Assembly (NCBI GenBank): GCA_030536995.1
Contig: JAUNOY010000004.1
Span: forward strand, 1-64,000
Length of the DNA stretch: 64,000 bases
Source: Eubacteriales bacterium
GTDB taxonomy: Bacteria; Bacillota; Clostridia; Lachnospirales; Lachnospiraceae
Direction of reading: 5' to 3'
The notes beneath the pieces are model-generated. The model did not search any database. It was given only the letters and a program-made list of their open reading frames with translations, and was not told the DNA's origin. The position numbers and the translations under genes were made by a program. Shown piece after piece: positions 26,351-35,208 of the stretch (its first letter is position 1; every line of letters begins with the position of its first letter).

Positions 26351-27504
26351 GAAAAATAACAGATTTCGAAATAAAAAAACATATAAAAAACGGAATACAT
26401 GAAATATGTCCGGATAAAGAGGAAGAAATCTGGAGTCAGCCCGTAACCAGGGCGTCAGGAGATGAATGGTTTCTGGATGGGGTGGAAAAGCCGGGACGCC
26501 GTCCGGGGAAAGCCCTGTGGATGCTTCCATCTTTTGCTGCCTGTGCTATGGTATGCTTTTTGTTCCTTCATATATGGAATTTCAGGACGGATGCTACGAT
26601 TTATCTGGATGTAAATCCGAGTATTGAACTTGAAATCAACAGGAAAGAAAAGGTTCTGAGCGCACAGGCAAATAATGAGGACGGAGAAATTGTTCTGGAG
26701 AATATGAACCTTAAAAATACAGAACTGGATGTTGCAGTTAATGCGATTCTGGGTTCTATGGTTAAAAATGGCTACCTCAATGAGGCAAAGAGCATGATTC
26801 TTCTTTCTGTGGATGGGGCGAATCAGGAAAAAACAGACAGAATCCGCGAAAAGCTTTCGAAAGATATGAACAGTTGTCTGACCTCTCTTCTGGGGGCAGG
26901 AGCAGTCTTCCATCAGGACATTAAAGCTGATAAAGAAATGCAACTTCTGGCTGAGGAATATGAAATTTCCCCGGGAAAAGCGGCTCTCCTGCAGAAGATT
27001 ACAATGGATTATCCGAAGCTTTCGTACGATTCTCTTGCCAGAATAACGATGAATCAGCTACCTCTGTATCTGGAAAAACAGGGCGTGGATATCAGGGATT
27101 ATACTTACTACACAGGAACGGAATTTCCGGAAAAAGAGGAAGACGGAGATAAGGACGACCTTCTGGACGATAATGACAGAAAAGAAAAAGAAGATCCAGA
27201 TGAGGACAGAGATGATGAGGAGGAAGAACAGGCAAACACGGAGAAAGAAACAGTTTCTTCAGGAAGTATAAACAAACCGGGAAACGGAGGCTCTTCCGGG
27301 GGGAATGTCAAACCTGAGACAGGAGAAACTGTGGGCGGCCAGGATAAACAGGAACAGGATGAAACGTCTGAAAATATAGAAGATACGTCAGAACAGCAGG
27401 AAGATGCAGGAGAAGAGGAGTTTGATGACGATGCAGAGGCTGATGATTCTGACGATGAGTCTTATGACGGGGAAGATGCAGGCGACGATGAGGCTGATGA
27501 TTAA
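26347..27504 (+). CDS. RsgI-like anti-sigma factor with acidic tail
   Basis: A 385-residue membrane protein, cytosolic at residues 1-56, with one transmembrane helix (57-77) and an extracytoplasmic part beginning TDATIYLDVNPSIELEINRK. In RsgI proteins this VNPS site is reported to be cleaved between Asn and Pro; here that is N90-P91. A helical domain (about 100-245) follows, then a tail (about 255-385) that is extremely rich in Asp/Glu with Gly/Ser inserts. RsgI proteins normally control SigI and end in carbohydrate-binding domains. This one instead partners an ECF sigma and ends in a polyacidic stretch, perhaps a cation or polyphosphate-related sensor (speculative). Confidence 0.8.
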   Translation: MRKITDFEIKKHIKNGIHEICPDKEEEIWSQPVTRASGDEWFLDGVEKPGRRPGKALWMLPSFAACAMVCFLFLHIWNFRTDATIYLDVNPSIELEINRKEKVLSAQANNEDGEIVLENMNLKNTELDVAVNAILGSMVKNGYLNEAKSMILLSVDGANQEKTDRIREKLSKDMNSCLTSLLGAGAVFHQDIKADKEMQLLAEEYEISPGKAALLQKITMDYPKLSYDSLARITMNQLPLYLEKQGVDIRDYTYYTGTEFPEKEEDGDKDDLLDDNDRKEKEDPDEDRDDEEEEQANTEKETVSSGSINKPGNGGSSGGNVKPETGETVGGQDKQEQDETSENIEDTSEQQEDAGEEEFDDDAEADDSDDESYDGEDAGDDEADD

Positions 27505-27623
27505 CAGACAGAAACGATTTTACTCCATCTCAGCAGTGAGACTTCACAGAATCCACGATTCATTCTGTCTGAATCCTTATATTCATTGACACGATAATAA
27601 TTGTTAAACGAAACCGGAGATTC

Positions 27624-27667
27624 ATAAGGAGCGAGTGCGAAAGGCACAAGCTCCTTATTTTCTTTTG
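27624..27667 (+). terminator. terminator after the RsgI-like gene
   Basis: ATAAGGAGC (27624-27632) pairs with GCTCCTTAT (27650-27658), with an inner GTGC/GCAC stem and a following TTTTCTTTT. Confidence 0.7.
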
Positions 27668-27755
27668 GGATGACTACTTTTGCTATGGTATATTCGGTCA
27701 TTTCAGAGATATTTGAAAAAACTTCGGGAATTGAAACCTGTGGTTTTTCGACGGC

Positions 27756-27784
27756 TGGACTTATAGGGCGTTTTAGTGTACAAT
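27756..27784 (+). promoter_or_regulatory. promoter of the Mrp-type operon
   Basis: TGGACT (27756-27761), 17 bp, TACAAT (27779-27784), about 45 bp before the first gene of the operon. Confidence 0.5.
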
Positions 27785-27830
27785 AAAACAGAATATGTCT
27801 AAAAAAGAAGAAGAGGGGGGATAGAGAGTT

Positions 27831-28298
27831 ATGTATTTGTTATATTTTATTCTGTGGGTGATTTTTAATGGCAGAATAACTCTGGAAATCTGCCTGTTTG
27901 GCGTTGTGATTGCAGGCGCTGTTTTTGCCTTTACCTGTAAATTTATGGACTACAGCATAGAAAAAGAAAAGCATATTCTGAAAAAAACGATGCAGATGCT
28001 TCACTATATCTGTGTTCTTGTGATTGAGATTGTAAAGGCAAACTTTGCAGTAATTCACTTGATTCTTTCAGAAAAGGAAGAGATTGAACCTGCGCTGGTA
28101 AGCTTTGACGCAAAGATGAAGACAATTACCGGAAAAGCATTTCTTGCCAATGCAATTACGCTGACACCCGGAACAATCACAGTATCTCTGGAAGATTCCA
28201 GATATCTGGTGCACTGTCTGGATGAAAGTATGGCAGAGGGAATGGATGATTCTGTATTTGTAGATTTACTGGAAAAAATGGAAAGAGAAGAGAAATAA
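27831..28298 (+). CDS. mrpE: Mrp antiporter subunit E (MnhE-like)
   Basis: A 155-residue MnhE/PhaE-like subunit. Two or three N-terminal hydrophobic segments (MYLLYFILWVIFNGRITLEI, then a Gly/Ala-rich helix), a membrane stretch in the middle, and a soluble C-terminal half with LANAITLTPGTITVSLEDSR, the most conserved stretch of the family. E is needed for assembly of Mrp-type Na+(Li+)/H+ antiporters. GGGGGA precedes its ATG. It is the first gene of a ten-gene operon in the order E-F-G-MbhD-MbhE/B-C-D-D'-D''-L. The order EFG first is typical of Mbh/Mbx-type archaeal clusters rather than the Bacillus ABCDEFG order. Confidence 0.88.
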   Translation: MYLLYFILWVIFNGRITLEICLFGVVIAGAVFAFTCKFMDYSIEKEKHILKKTMQMLHYICVLVIEIVKANFAVIHLILSEKEEIEPALVSFDAKMKTITGKAFLANAITLTPGTITVSLEDSRYLVHCLDESMAEGMDDSVFVDLLEKMEREEK

Positions 28299-28315
28299 AA
28301 CAGGAGGGAAATGAA

Positions 28316-28648
28316 ATGGGAAAAGGAATCCCTGGATTGGAGCAGGCATACCACATACTGTTTCTGGCTGCACTTATTTTTCTTGCAGTGATGGTTGTGC
28401 TCTGTCTGATTCGCGCCATAATCGGACCGAAAATTGCGGATCGTATTGTGGCGATCAATATGATGGGAACCATGGTTATGGTTATTCTTGGTATTCTTGC
28501 GCTGATGCTTGAAGAGGGGTACCTGGTAGATATCTGTATCATTTATGCAATGATCAGTTTTCTTGCGGTTATCGTTCTGACAAAGGTATATATGGGCGTT
28601 TACCAGCAGAAAAAAAGGGAGGAGGAGAAAGAGGATGGCAGTGTTTGA
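28316..28648 (+). CDS. mrpF: Mrp antiporter subunit F
   Basis: A 110-residue subunit with three transmembrane helices, MnhF/PhaF family. The characteristic block is CLIRAIIGPKIADRIVAINM followed by MGTMVMVILGILALML, and the third helix is VDICIIYAMISFLAVIVLTK. The conserved Asp of VDICI is intact. It overlaps the next gene by 14 bp. Good AGGAGGG site before its ATG. Confidence 0.88.
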   Translation: MGKGIPGLEQAYHILFLAALIFLAVMVVLCLIRAIIGPKIADRIVAINMMGTMVMVILGILALMLEEGYLVDICIIYAMISFLAVIVLTKVYMGVYQQKKREEEKEDGSV

Positions 28649-29036
28649 ATGGGTGCGTTTCCTTGCAGGGGCAGTGTTTCTGCTTCTGGGGCTGGGAATT
28701 TTTCTGATTGAGATTATCGGTGTGTTCCGTTTTCGGTACGTACTGAACCGTATGCATGCAGCAGCCATGGGAGATACGCTGGGAATAGGTTTTTCTCTTG
28801 TGGGGCTGATTCTCATGAGCGGATGGAATTTCACTTCACTCAAATTGTTGCTTGTGATTGTGTTTTTATGGTTTTCTTCTCCGACCTCTTCACATTTGAT
28901 TGCAAGACTGGAGGTCACAACAAATGAGGATAAGGAAATGAGATACAGGGAGATTTCTCTTCATAATCTGGAGGAGGAACTTCGGGAAAAGAAAACAAAG
29001 GAAATGAAAGAAAAAGAACAAAGGGAGGAAGCTTAA
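28635..29036 (+). CDS. mrpG: Mrp antiporter subunit G
   Basis: A 133-residue MnhG/PhaG subunit with three helices: FLAGAVFLLLGLGIFLIEII, the block RFRYVLNRMHAAAMGDTLGI (family signature RMHAAT...DTLG) and LLLVIVFLWFSSPTSSHLIA with the conserved SPTSSH. The last 35 residues are a charged cytoplasmic helix (Glu/Lys-rich), longer than in Bacillus MrpG. Overlaps F and precedes MbhD by three bases. Confidence 0.88.
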   Translation: MAVFEWVRFLAGAVFLLLGLGIFLIEIIGVFRFRYVLNRMHAAAMGDTLGIGFSLVGLILMSGWNFTSLKLLLVIVFLWFSSPTSSHLIARLEVTTNEDKEMRYREISLHNLEEELREKKTKEMKEKEQREEA

Positions 29037-29039
29037 GTT

Positions 29040-29327
29040 ATGGAGATATTCAGAATTATCCTGTTGGGCTTTTTGCTTGTCTGTGCAATTTCAGTAAGCC
29101 TTTCCAAAAAACTTTTAAATTCCATTTTGATTTATATGTCCTACAGCCTTGTTGTTTCTATTATCTGGGTTCTGTTGGAATCACCGGATCTTGCGATCAC
29201 AGAGGCGGCAGTAGGAGCAGGTATAACCAGTGTACTGTTTTTTGTAACACTGAAGAAAATTCATGCAATTGTAGGAACAGAAAAAAAAGAGGAGGGGGAT
29301 AAAAAAGATGAGCAGAAAGATTCCTGA
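29040..29327 (+). CDS. MbhD-type subunit (DUF4040)
   Basis: A 95-residue DUF4040 subunit equal to the MbhD/MrpA C-terminal domain. It has three helices and the canonical SPDLAITEAAVGAGITS block with the conserved membrane glutamate. In Bacillus Mrp this part is fused inside MrpA; in archaeal Mbh and in this operon it is a separate small gene. Overlaps the next gene by 20 bp. Confidence 0.87.
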   Translation: MEIFRIILLGFLLVCAISVSLSKKLLNSILIYMSYSLVVSIIWVLLESPDLAITEAAVGAGITSVLFFVTLKKIHAIVGTEKKEEGDKKDEQKDS

Positions 29328-30279
29328 AAAAGAATATGAAAAGACCCATTCCTTTAAGTTCAAACAATGGCTGGATGGAACGAAGGATCCTTATCTTGAT
29401 GAAGTAGAAATGAAACCGCAGAAAGAATTCTGTGAAAATAAAGAGGTTTTAAAGAAGAGGGAGGAAGAAGATAAAGAAATTTTTCAGCGTGTTTACGATG
29501 TGGAACACAATGCAAAAATACGGTTTTTTAACAGGGCTTATACAGTATTCAGCGTGCTGTTCTGTATTAGTCTTGTCTTTTTGCTTCTGACAGCAGTGTC
29601 ACATCTCCCGAAGTTTGGACAGGGAAATAATCCTGTCAATAATGAGGTTTCTCAGAGATATATCGAGAAAGGATTACAGGAGACCGGTGCAGTAAATATT
29701 GTGACGGGAATGATTCTTGATTATCGTGCTTTTGATACGCTGGGAGAATCCCATGTACTTTTTATTGCTACCTGTACGGTTCTGATTCTTCTCAGAAGTG
29801 ACAGGAAGAAGGGGAAAAACAGTATAGAAGATATGGAAAATAATGACCGTATCTATGAGCCGAAAAATGATATTATTCTTCAGACGGTTGCAAGGATTCT
29901 TGTACCTCCGATTATAATTTTTGGTATCTATGTAATCCTTGGAGGACATCTGGGACCGGGAGGCGGATTTTCAGGCGGCGCTGTTATAGGAGCGGGACTG
30001 ATTCTTTATCTCAATGCGTTCGGATTTGCAAAAACAGAGCGTTTCTTTACTGCCAAAACTTATAAATGGATGAGCTTTGGCGCGCTTGCGTGTTATGCTC
30101 TGGCGAAAAGCTACTCTTTTTACACCGGAGCAAACCACATTCACAGCATCATTCCGATGGGAACGCCGGGAGCTATTTTGAGCAGCGGTCTGATTCTGGT
30201 TTTGAATATTTGTGTAGGAATTGTAGTGGCAGGAACAATGTATACATTTTATGCCATGTTTCGGAAAGGAGGGTACTGA
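29308..30279 (+). CDS. MbhE-MnhB fusion subunit
   Basis: A 323-residue protein joining two Mrp modules. Residues 1-70 are a charged cytosolic segment absent from ordinary subunits. A helix near 75-97 and the block GLQETGAVNIVTGMILDYRA then FDTLGESHVLF correspond to MbhE (the last part of MrpA). From about residue 190, ILQTVARILVPPIIIFGIYV, GHLGPGGGFSGGAVIGAGLI and the final helices are MnhB/MrpB. The MnhB glycine-rich GPGGGFSGG motif is intact. This fusion differs from both the Bacillus layout (E in MrpA) and the archaeal one (separate genes). Confidence 0.85.
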   Translation: MSRKIPEKEYEKTHSFKFKQWLDGTKDPYLDEVEMKPQKEFCENKEVLKKREEEDKEIFQRVYDVEHNAKIRFFNRAYTVFSVLFCISLVFLLLTAVSHLPKFGQGNNPVNNEVSQRYIEKGLQETGAVNIVTGMILDYRAFDTLGESHVLFIATCTVLILLRSDRKKGKNSIEDMENNDRIYEPKNDIILQTVARILVPPIIIFGIYVILGGHLGPGGGFSGGAVIGAGLILYLNAFGFAKTERFFTAKTYKWMSFGALACYALAKSYSFYTGANHIHSIIPMGTPGAILSSGLILVLNICVGIVVAGTMYTFYAMFRKGGY

Positions 30280-30280
30280 T

Positions 30281-30658
30281 ATGGATTTTTCCAATCTTAT
30301 AACGAATTACGAAGAAGCCGTGGCAGTGATACTTTTTGGAATTGGATTTTCCAATCTTCTGCTGCAGAAGAATCTGATAAAAAAGATTATCGGATTTAAT
30401 ATTATGGATACAGCCATGTATATGTTTCTGGCATTTAAAGGATATATTTCCGGTCGAAAAGCTCCAATTGTAGTGGATGGAATTCAGAGTATGGAGGCGT
30501 ACATAAATCCGATTCCAAGCGGACTTGTCCTTACTGGGATTGTGGTATCTGTCTCTGTCACAGCTCTGATGCTTTCCCTTACTATTCGTCTGTACAGACG
30601 GTATCATACTTTAGATTTGGATGAGATTTCTACCCGTCTTGAGAAGGAGGGCCTGTGA
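30281..30658 (+). CDS. mrpC: Mrp antiporter subunit C (NuoK-like)
   Basis: A 125-residue MnhC/NuoK-like membrane subunit with three helices. It has FGIGFSNLLLQKNLIKKIIG, a middle helix NIMDTAMYMFLAFKGYIS and a conserved NPIPSGLVLTGIVVSVSVTA (NuoK-like P-x-P...LTxIVV). ATG 30281 is preferred (AAGGAGGG) over an upstream in-frame ATG at 30251 that would overlap the preceding gene by 29 bp. The stop is TGA overlapping the next ATG (TGATG). Confidence 0.87.
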   Translation: MDFSNLITNYEEAVAVILFGIGFSNLLLQKNLIKKIIGFNIMDTAMYMFLAFKGYISGRKAPIVVDGIQSMEAYINPIPSGLVLTGIVVSVSVTALMLSLTIRLYRRYHTLDLDEISTRLEKEGL

Positions 30659-32169
30659 TGCAGTTTGTTCAGAATTTTCCGTTTATGAGTATTATCCTGA
30701 CCCTGTTTTCCGGTCCGCTTTCATCTATTCTGAGCGGGAAAAAAGCGAAGTATCTTAATCTTGCAGTGATTTCAATTGTAGGTGTAATGTCTGCAGCAGT
30801 GCTTGCTTTTACGGTTAGTACAGGAGAGCCGTATGTATATATGATGGGGCATTTTCCGGCGCCGTGGGGAAATGAAATCCGCGTAGGCGTGCTGGAAGGG
30901 CTGATGGCTGTTTTCTTCTGTATTATCATGCTTTTGTCCATGCTGGGTGGAATCAAGGAAAGAGAAAGGGAGATTGAGGAATCCAAGCAGAATCTTTATT
31001 ATATTATGGTAAATCTTTTGCTGTCTTCTCTTTTGGCGCTGATTTATACAAATGACCTTTTCACTGCTTATGTGTTTGTGGAAATCAATACAATCTCTGC
31101 CTGCGGACTGATTATGATCCGTCAGAACGGACGTACTTTTGTTGCAGCGACCAGATATATGATTATGAGTCTTCTGGGCTCAGGTATGCTTCTTATGGGA
31201 ATTTGTTTCCTGTATGGACTTACAGGACACCTTCTCATGAGCAATATTCAGGAAGCAGTAGCAGCGTTGAATCAGACAGGGGCATATCATTTGCCGCTGG
31301 TAATTTCGCTGGGTATGATTTCTGTTGGACTTGCCGTGAAAAGCGCGCTGTTTCCGTTTCATGGATGGCTCCCGGATGCATATGGATACTCTACTGTTTC
31401 TTCTGCATCCATTTTATCTTCCCTTGTATCAAAAGGCTATATTTTTCTTTTGATAAAAGTAATGTTCCGCGTGTTTGGATTTGCAGTTGTATGGGACAGT
31501 AAAGTTATCAACGTGCTTTTTGTATTTGGTATTTCGGGAATGATTATTGGTTCGATTGATGCGATTCGCTCCAGAAATATCAGGAGAATGATTGCATATT
31601 CATCGGTAGCGCAGATTGGCTATATTTACATGGGATTCGGACTGGGCAGTATGGAAGGATTTATTGCCAGTATTTTTCATGTTCTGTCCCATGCGGCAAC
31701 GAAATCTCTGCTCTTTGTATCTGCGTCCGGTTTAACGGAAGCCTCCGGAAACAGCGCTGTTTTTGGTGAACTTACAGGTGCAGGATTCAGAAATAAGGTG
31801 GCGGGAGTTGCGTTTACGGTAGGTTCTCTGTCCATGGTAGGTCTTCCTGCATTTTCAGGATTTATTTCCAAGCTTCTTTTTGCACAGGCGGCTGCGGGGC
31901 ACCATGACTGGAAGGTACTTCCGACACTCATTGCTCTTGCTATCAGTACTGTGTTAAATACAGTTTATTTCCTGAAAACAGTGATTCGAATTTATACGCC
32001 TGTACCGAAAGTGGAATGTAAAAAGAAGGACTATGTGACGATTACCATGAGACAACAGCCTGTAAAATTTGCAGCTCTTGTCTGCTTTATCATTATAAAC
32101 CTGATACTTGGTCTGTTCTCACAGCCAATTGTCACACTGATTTCAGACGGTCTGAAAATGTTTGCATAG
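30658..32169 (+). CDS. proton-translocating ND subunit 1 (MrpD-like)
   Basis: A 503-residue NuoN/M/L-family subunit with about 14 helices. The proton-path residues are all present: Glu in TM5 (FTAYVFVEINTIS), Lys in TM7 (GLAVKSALFPFHGWLPDAY), Lys in TM8 (SSLVSKGYIFL), His in the IFHVLSHAATKSLLF helix, and Lys in TM12 (SGFISKLLFA). These positions carry protons in complex I and Mrp. ATG 30658 overlaps the C-subunit stop. It is the first of four ND-type subunits in the operon. Confidence 0.9.
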   Translation: MQFVQNFPFMSIILTLFSGPLSSILSGKKAKYLNLAVISIVGVMSAAVLAFTVSTGEPYVYMMGHFPAPWGNEIRVGVLEGLMAVFFCIIMLLSMLGGIKEREREIEESKQNLYYIMVNLLLSSLLALIYTNDLFTAYVFVEINTISACGLIMIRQNGRTFVAATRYMIMSLLGSGMLLMGICFLYGLTGHLLMSNIQEAVAALNQTGAYHLPLVISLGMISVGLAVKSALFPFHGWLPDAYGYSTVSSASILSSLVSKGYIFLLIKVMFRVFGFAVVWDSKVINVLFVFGISGMIIGSIDAIRSRNIRRMIAYSSVAQIGYIYMGFGLGSMEGFIASIFHVLSHAATKSLLFVSASGLTEASGNSAVFGELTGAGFRNKVAGVAFTVGSLSMVGLPAFSGFISKLLFAQAAAGHHDWKVLPTLIALAISTVLNTVYFLKTVIRIYTPVPKVECKKKDYVTITMRQQPVKFAALVCFIIINLILGLFSQPIVTLISDGLKMFA

Positions 32170-32180
32170 GAGGAATAGAG

Positions 32181-33701
32181 ATGAGTTTGATATTATTGTC
32201 GGTATTTCTCCCGACTGTATCGGGAATACTGCTAGTGGTGTCCTCTTTTTGGGAACATTTAAAGGCGGGGACTGCTACAGAAAAAAGAAAAAAGGGAATC
32301 CTTAAAAGGCTTCATTTATATGTTGGGATTATTCTGATTTTTACCGCACTTCTGGCTCTTGCTGCAGCATGGACGGGAGAGAGGGAGATTACACTTTTTT
32401 ATCTTATGAAGGATATTCCAATATACTTCAAGGTGGATAATCTGGGAAGATTCTTCGTTACTTTTGTAAGTATTGTATGGGTGCTGGCTGGTATTTATTC
32501 GTTTACCTATATGAAGCATGAGAGAGAGGAGAAGAGATTCTTCGGCTGCTATCTGCTGGTTTACGGGATTTTGATTGCACTGGATTTCTCAGGAAATCTG
32601 GTGACATTTTATCTGTTTTATGAGCTTATGACATTGGCATCTGTACCCCTTGTTATGCACAGTGGTATGCGCGAATCTATCATGGCAGGGCTGAAATATC
32701 TGTTTTATTCCATGTGCGGAGCCTATATGGGACTCTTCGGAATCTTCTTTTTATATCGGTATTGTGATACGCTTTCCTTTGTGGAAGGAGGCTCGTTAAA
32801 TGCGGCGCTTGTATCCGGAAATGAGAAGCTTCTTATGATTGCAGTATTTAGTATGCTGATCGGATTTGGAGCAAAAGCAGGCATGTTTCCTCTTCATGCG
32901 TGGCTTCCTACAGCGCATCCGGTTGCGCCATCCCCTGCTTCCGCAGTGTTGTCAGGGGTGATTGTAAAGTCGGGTGTGCTTGCGATGATTCGTGTGGTTT
33001 TCTACGTTGCAGGGGCAGAGTTTGTCAGGGGAACCTGGATACAGACAGCCTGGATGATTCTGTCATTGATTACTGTTTTTATGGGTTCCATGCTTGCATA
33101 TAGGGAGAAGGTATTTAAGAAACGTCTTGCCTATTCTACAGTAAGTCAGGTTTCCTATATTCTGTTTGGGCTTTCTCTGCTGCAGCCGCAGGCTATGACA
33201 GGAGCCCTTTTGCATACAGTATTTCATGCATTTATTAAGTGCGGTCTTTTCCTGACAGCGGGAATTTTTATCTTCTGCTGTGGGAAAAACAGGGTAGAAG
33301 AGTTAAAGGGAATCGGCAGAAAAATGCCGAAAACATTGTGGTGTTTTACTTTCGCATCACTGGCGCTGATCGGAATTCCTCCTGCCAGCGGTTTTGTCAG
33401 CAAGTGGCATCTGGCGCAGGGAGCGCTTGGCGCACCGGTGGGAATCCTGCGCTATATCGGTCCTGCTGTATTGCTTGTGAGCGCGCTTCTCACGGCAGGA
33501 TATCTGCTTCCGATTGTGATGAACGGATTTTTTCCGGGGACAGATTTTGATGAGAAAAAAGCGGGAAATGCAGAGCTTAAAGAAGCTCCTGCAGGAATGC
33601 TGATTCCGCTTATGATACTGGCAGGGTTAAGTCTTCTGCTTGGAATTTTCCCCAGTCCGTTGACAGAGTTTGTCAGCAGGATTGCGGAAACCTTGATGTA
33701 G
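32181..33701 (+). CDS. proton-translocating ND subunit 2
   Basis: A 506-residue ND-type subunit. Motifs: Glu in LVTFYLFYELMTLASVPLVM, Lys in GFGAKAGMFPLHAWLPTAHP, Lys after SGVIVKSGVLAM, HTVFHAFIKCGLFLTAG, and Lys in PPASGFVSKWHLAQ. A charged N-terminal loop precedes the second helix. All antiporter-type residues are kept, so this is likely a working ion channel and not a relic. It is 11 bp after subunit 1. Confidence 0.9.
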   Translation: MSLILLSVFLPTVSGILLVVSSFWEHLKAGTATEKRKKGILKRLHLYVGIILIFTALLALAAAWTGEREITLFYLMKDIPIYFKVDNLGRFFVTFVSIVWVLAGIYSFTYMKHEREEKRFFGCYLLVYGILIALDFSGNLVTFYLFYELMTLASVPLVMHSGMRESIMAGLKYLFYSMCGAYMGLFGIFFLYRYCDTLSFVEGGSLNAALVSGNEKLLMIAVFSMLIGFGAKAGMFPLHAWLPTAHPVAPSPASAVLSGVIVKSGVLAMIRVVFYVAGAEFVRGTWIQTAWMILSLITVFMGSMLAYREKVFKKRLAYSTVSQVSYILFGLSLLQPQAMTGALLHTVFHAFIKCGLFLTAGIFIFCCGKNRVEELKGIGRKMPKTLWCFTFASLALIGIPPASGFVSKWHLAQGALGAPVGILRYIGPAVLLVSALLTAGYLLPIVMNGFFPGTDFDEKKAGNAELKEAPAGMLIPLMILAGLSLLLGIFPSPLTEFVSRIAETLM

Positions 33702-33717
33702 AAAGGGGGAGAAAAAA

Positions 33718-35193
33718 TTGAATTCAGTGATTATGCCGATCGTGATTTTGCTCCCGATTTTCTGCGGAGCGCTTGTGCCGGTTCTTCCTTTTAAGAGCCG
33801 CAGACAGATGGAATTTTATATTGAAACTGCAGTGATTCTCAATTCGGTTCTTGTTGTTTGCATGCTGTTTCATCGCCCGGATGAGGTGTTTACAATGTTC
33901 CGCCTTACCGGAAATTTAAGTATCAGTTTTCGTCTGGATGACCTTGGAACAGTGTTTGCTGCTATTGTTTCACTGCTCTGGCCGCTGGCATCTCTGTATG
34001 CCTTTGAATATATGCAGCACGAAGGACATGAAAAGGTTTTCTTTATGTTTTATACCATGACATATGGAATTACTCTTGGAATTGCACTTTCCGACGATAT
34101 TTTGACCATGTATTGTTTTTATGAGATGCTGACTCTGATTACACTGCCTTTGATTATGCATACTCTTTCGAGAAATGCGATACTGGCAAGCCGTACCTAT
34201 CTTTATTATTCTCTGGGCGGCGCAGCCTTTGCTTTTATCGGGATGATTTTTATTCTGATTTACGGAGACAATTCTCAGTTTATTCCGGGAGGAGTGCTTA
34301 ACCTTGTCAAAATCGGAAACAAAGGAAATACCCTTCTTCTGGTTTACGTGCTTTGTTTTATGGGATTCAGTGTGAAGACTGCTATGTGGCCGTTCGGGGC
34401 ATGGCTTCCCAAGGCAGGCGTTGCACCTACTCCGGTAACAGCTCTGCTTCATGCGGTTGCAGTTGTTAAAGCAGGCGCTTTTGCGGTAATCCGTGTTACA
34501 TACTATAGTTTTGGAACAGAGTTTCTCAAAGGAACCTGGGCGCAGAATGTATTGATGGTATTTGTGATTTTTACTATTGTATATGGGTGCAGCCGTGCCT
34601 TGAAGGAAACTCATTTCAAACGAAGGCTTGCATATTCTACCATGAGTAACCTGTCTTATATTTTGTTCGGCGTAGTTTTGATGTCGCCGGCAGGTCTTGT
34701 GGGAGCGCTGAGTCATATGATTTTTCATGCGGTAATGAAAATCAGTTCTTTCTTCTGTGCAGGTGCGGTAATCTGTAAAACAGAAAAGAATTATATACAT
34801 GAGCTGGATGGACTTGGAAGAAAAATGCCAGTTGTATTCACTGTGTTTACCATTTCCGGATTGGCGTTAATGGGAGTGCCGGGACTGCCCGGATTTATCA
34901 GCAAATGGAATCTTGCAAAAGCAGCAGTTCTGGATGGAGGAACTCTGGCGGTAATCGGAATGGGAGCTCTTCTTGTATCGGCTCTTTTGACTGCGATTTA
35001 TATGATGACGATTTCTGTGCGCGCCTTTTTCCCCGGCAAAAATTTTAATTATCAGAAGCTGGAGGGAGTGAAGGAACCGGGGATTCAAATGCTTTTTCCG
35101 CTGCTTGTTTTCGTGGCGGCAATGTTTGTGTTTGGGCTTCATTCCCAGCCGGTGATTTCAGCACTCACGGATTTGGCAGCTTTTGTGAAGTAG
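33718..35193 (+). CDS. proton-translocating ND subunit 3
   Basis: A 491-residue ND-type subunit starting at TTG (33718, after GGGGGAG). It keeps the TM5 Glu (ILTMYCFYEMLTLITLPL), the TM7 Lys (FSVKTAMWPFGAWLPKAG; note FG where the others have LH, so the TM7 histidine is missing), the TM8 Lys (VVKAGAFA) and the TM12 Lys (LPGFISKWNLAK). The loss of the TM7 His makes it the most divergent of the four. Transcription is continuous, with 16-bp spacing on either side. Confidence 0.9.
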   Translation: MNSVIMPIVILLPIFCGALVPVLPFKSRRQMEFYIETAVILNSVLVVCMLFHRPDEVFTMFRLTGNLSISFRLDDLGTVFAAIVSLLWPLASLYAFEYMQHEGHEKVFFMFYTMTYGITLGIALSDDILTMYCFYEMLTLITLPLIMHTLSRNAILASRTYLYYSLGGAAFAFIGMIFILIYGDNSQFIPGGVLNLVKIGNKGNTLLLVYVLCFMGFSVKTAMWPFGAWLPKAGVAPTPVTALLHAVAVVKAGAFAVIRVTYYSFGTEFLKGTWAQNVLMVFVIFTIVYGCSRALKETHFKRRLAYSTMSNLSYILFGVVLMSPAGLVGALSHMIFHAVMKISSFFCAGAVICKTEKNYIHELDGLGRKMPVVFTVFTISGLALMGVPGLPGFISKWNLAKAAVLDGGTLAVIGMGALLVSALLTAIYMMTISVRAFFPGKNFNYQKLEGVKEPGIQMLFPLLVFVAAMFVFGLHSQPVISALTDLAAFVK

Positions 35194-35208
35194 AAGGGAG
35201 GAGAGAAA

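Larger units (their letters stand above)
27505..27830. other. intergenic region before the Mrp operon
   Basis: No gene is supported. The region holds a terminator-like hairpin (27624-27667) and a promoter (27756-27784). A minus-strand frame of about 66 codons (27501-27701) lacks a ribosome binding site and its middle is the terminator stem, so it is not called. Confidence 0.6.

Noticed and set aside
27501..27701. Minus-strand frame of 66 codons downstream of the RsgI-like gene
   Set aside because: No ribosome binding site, no family resemblance, and its middle is a terminator stem.
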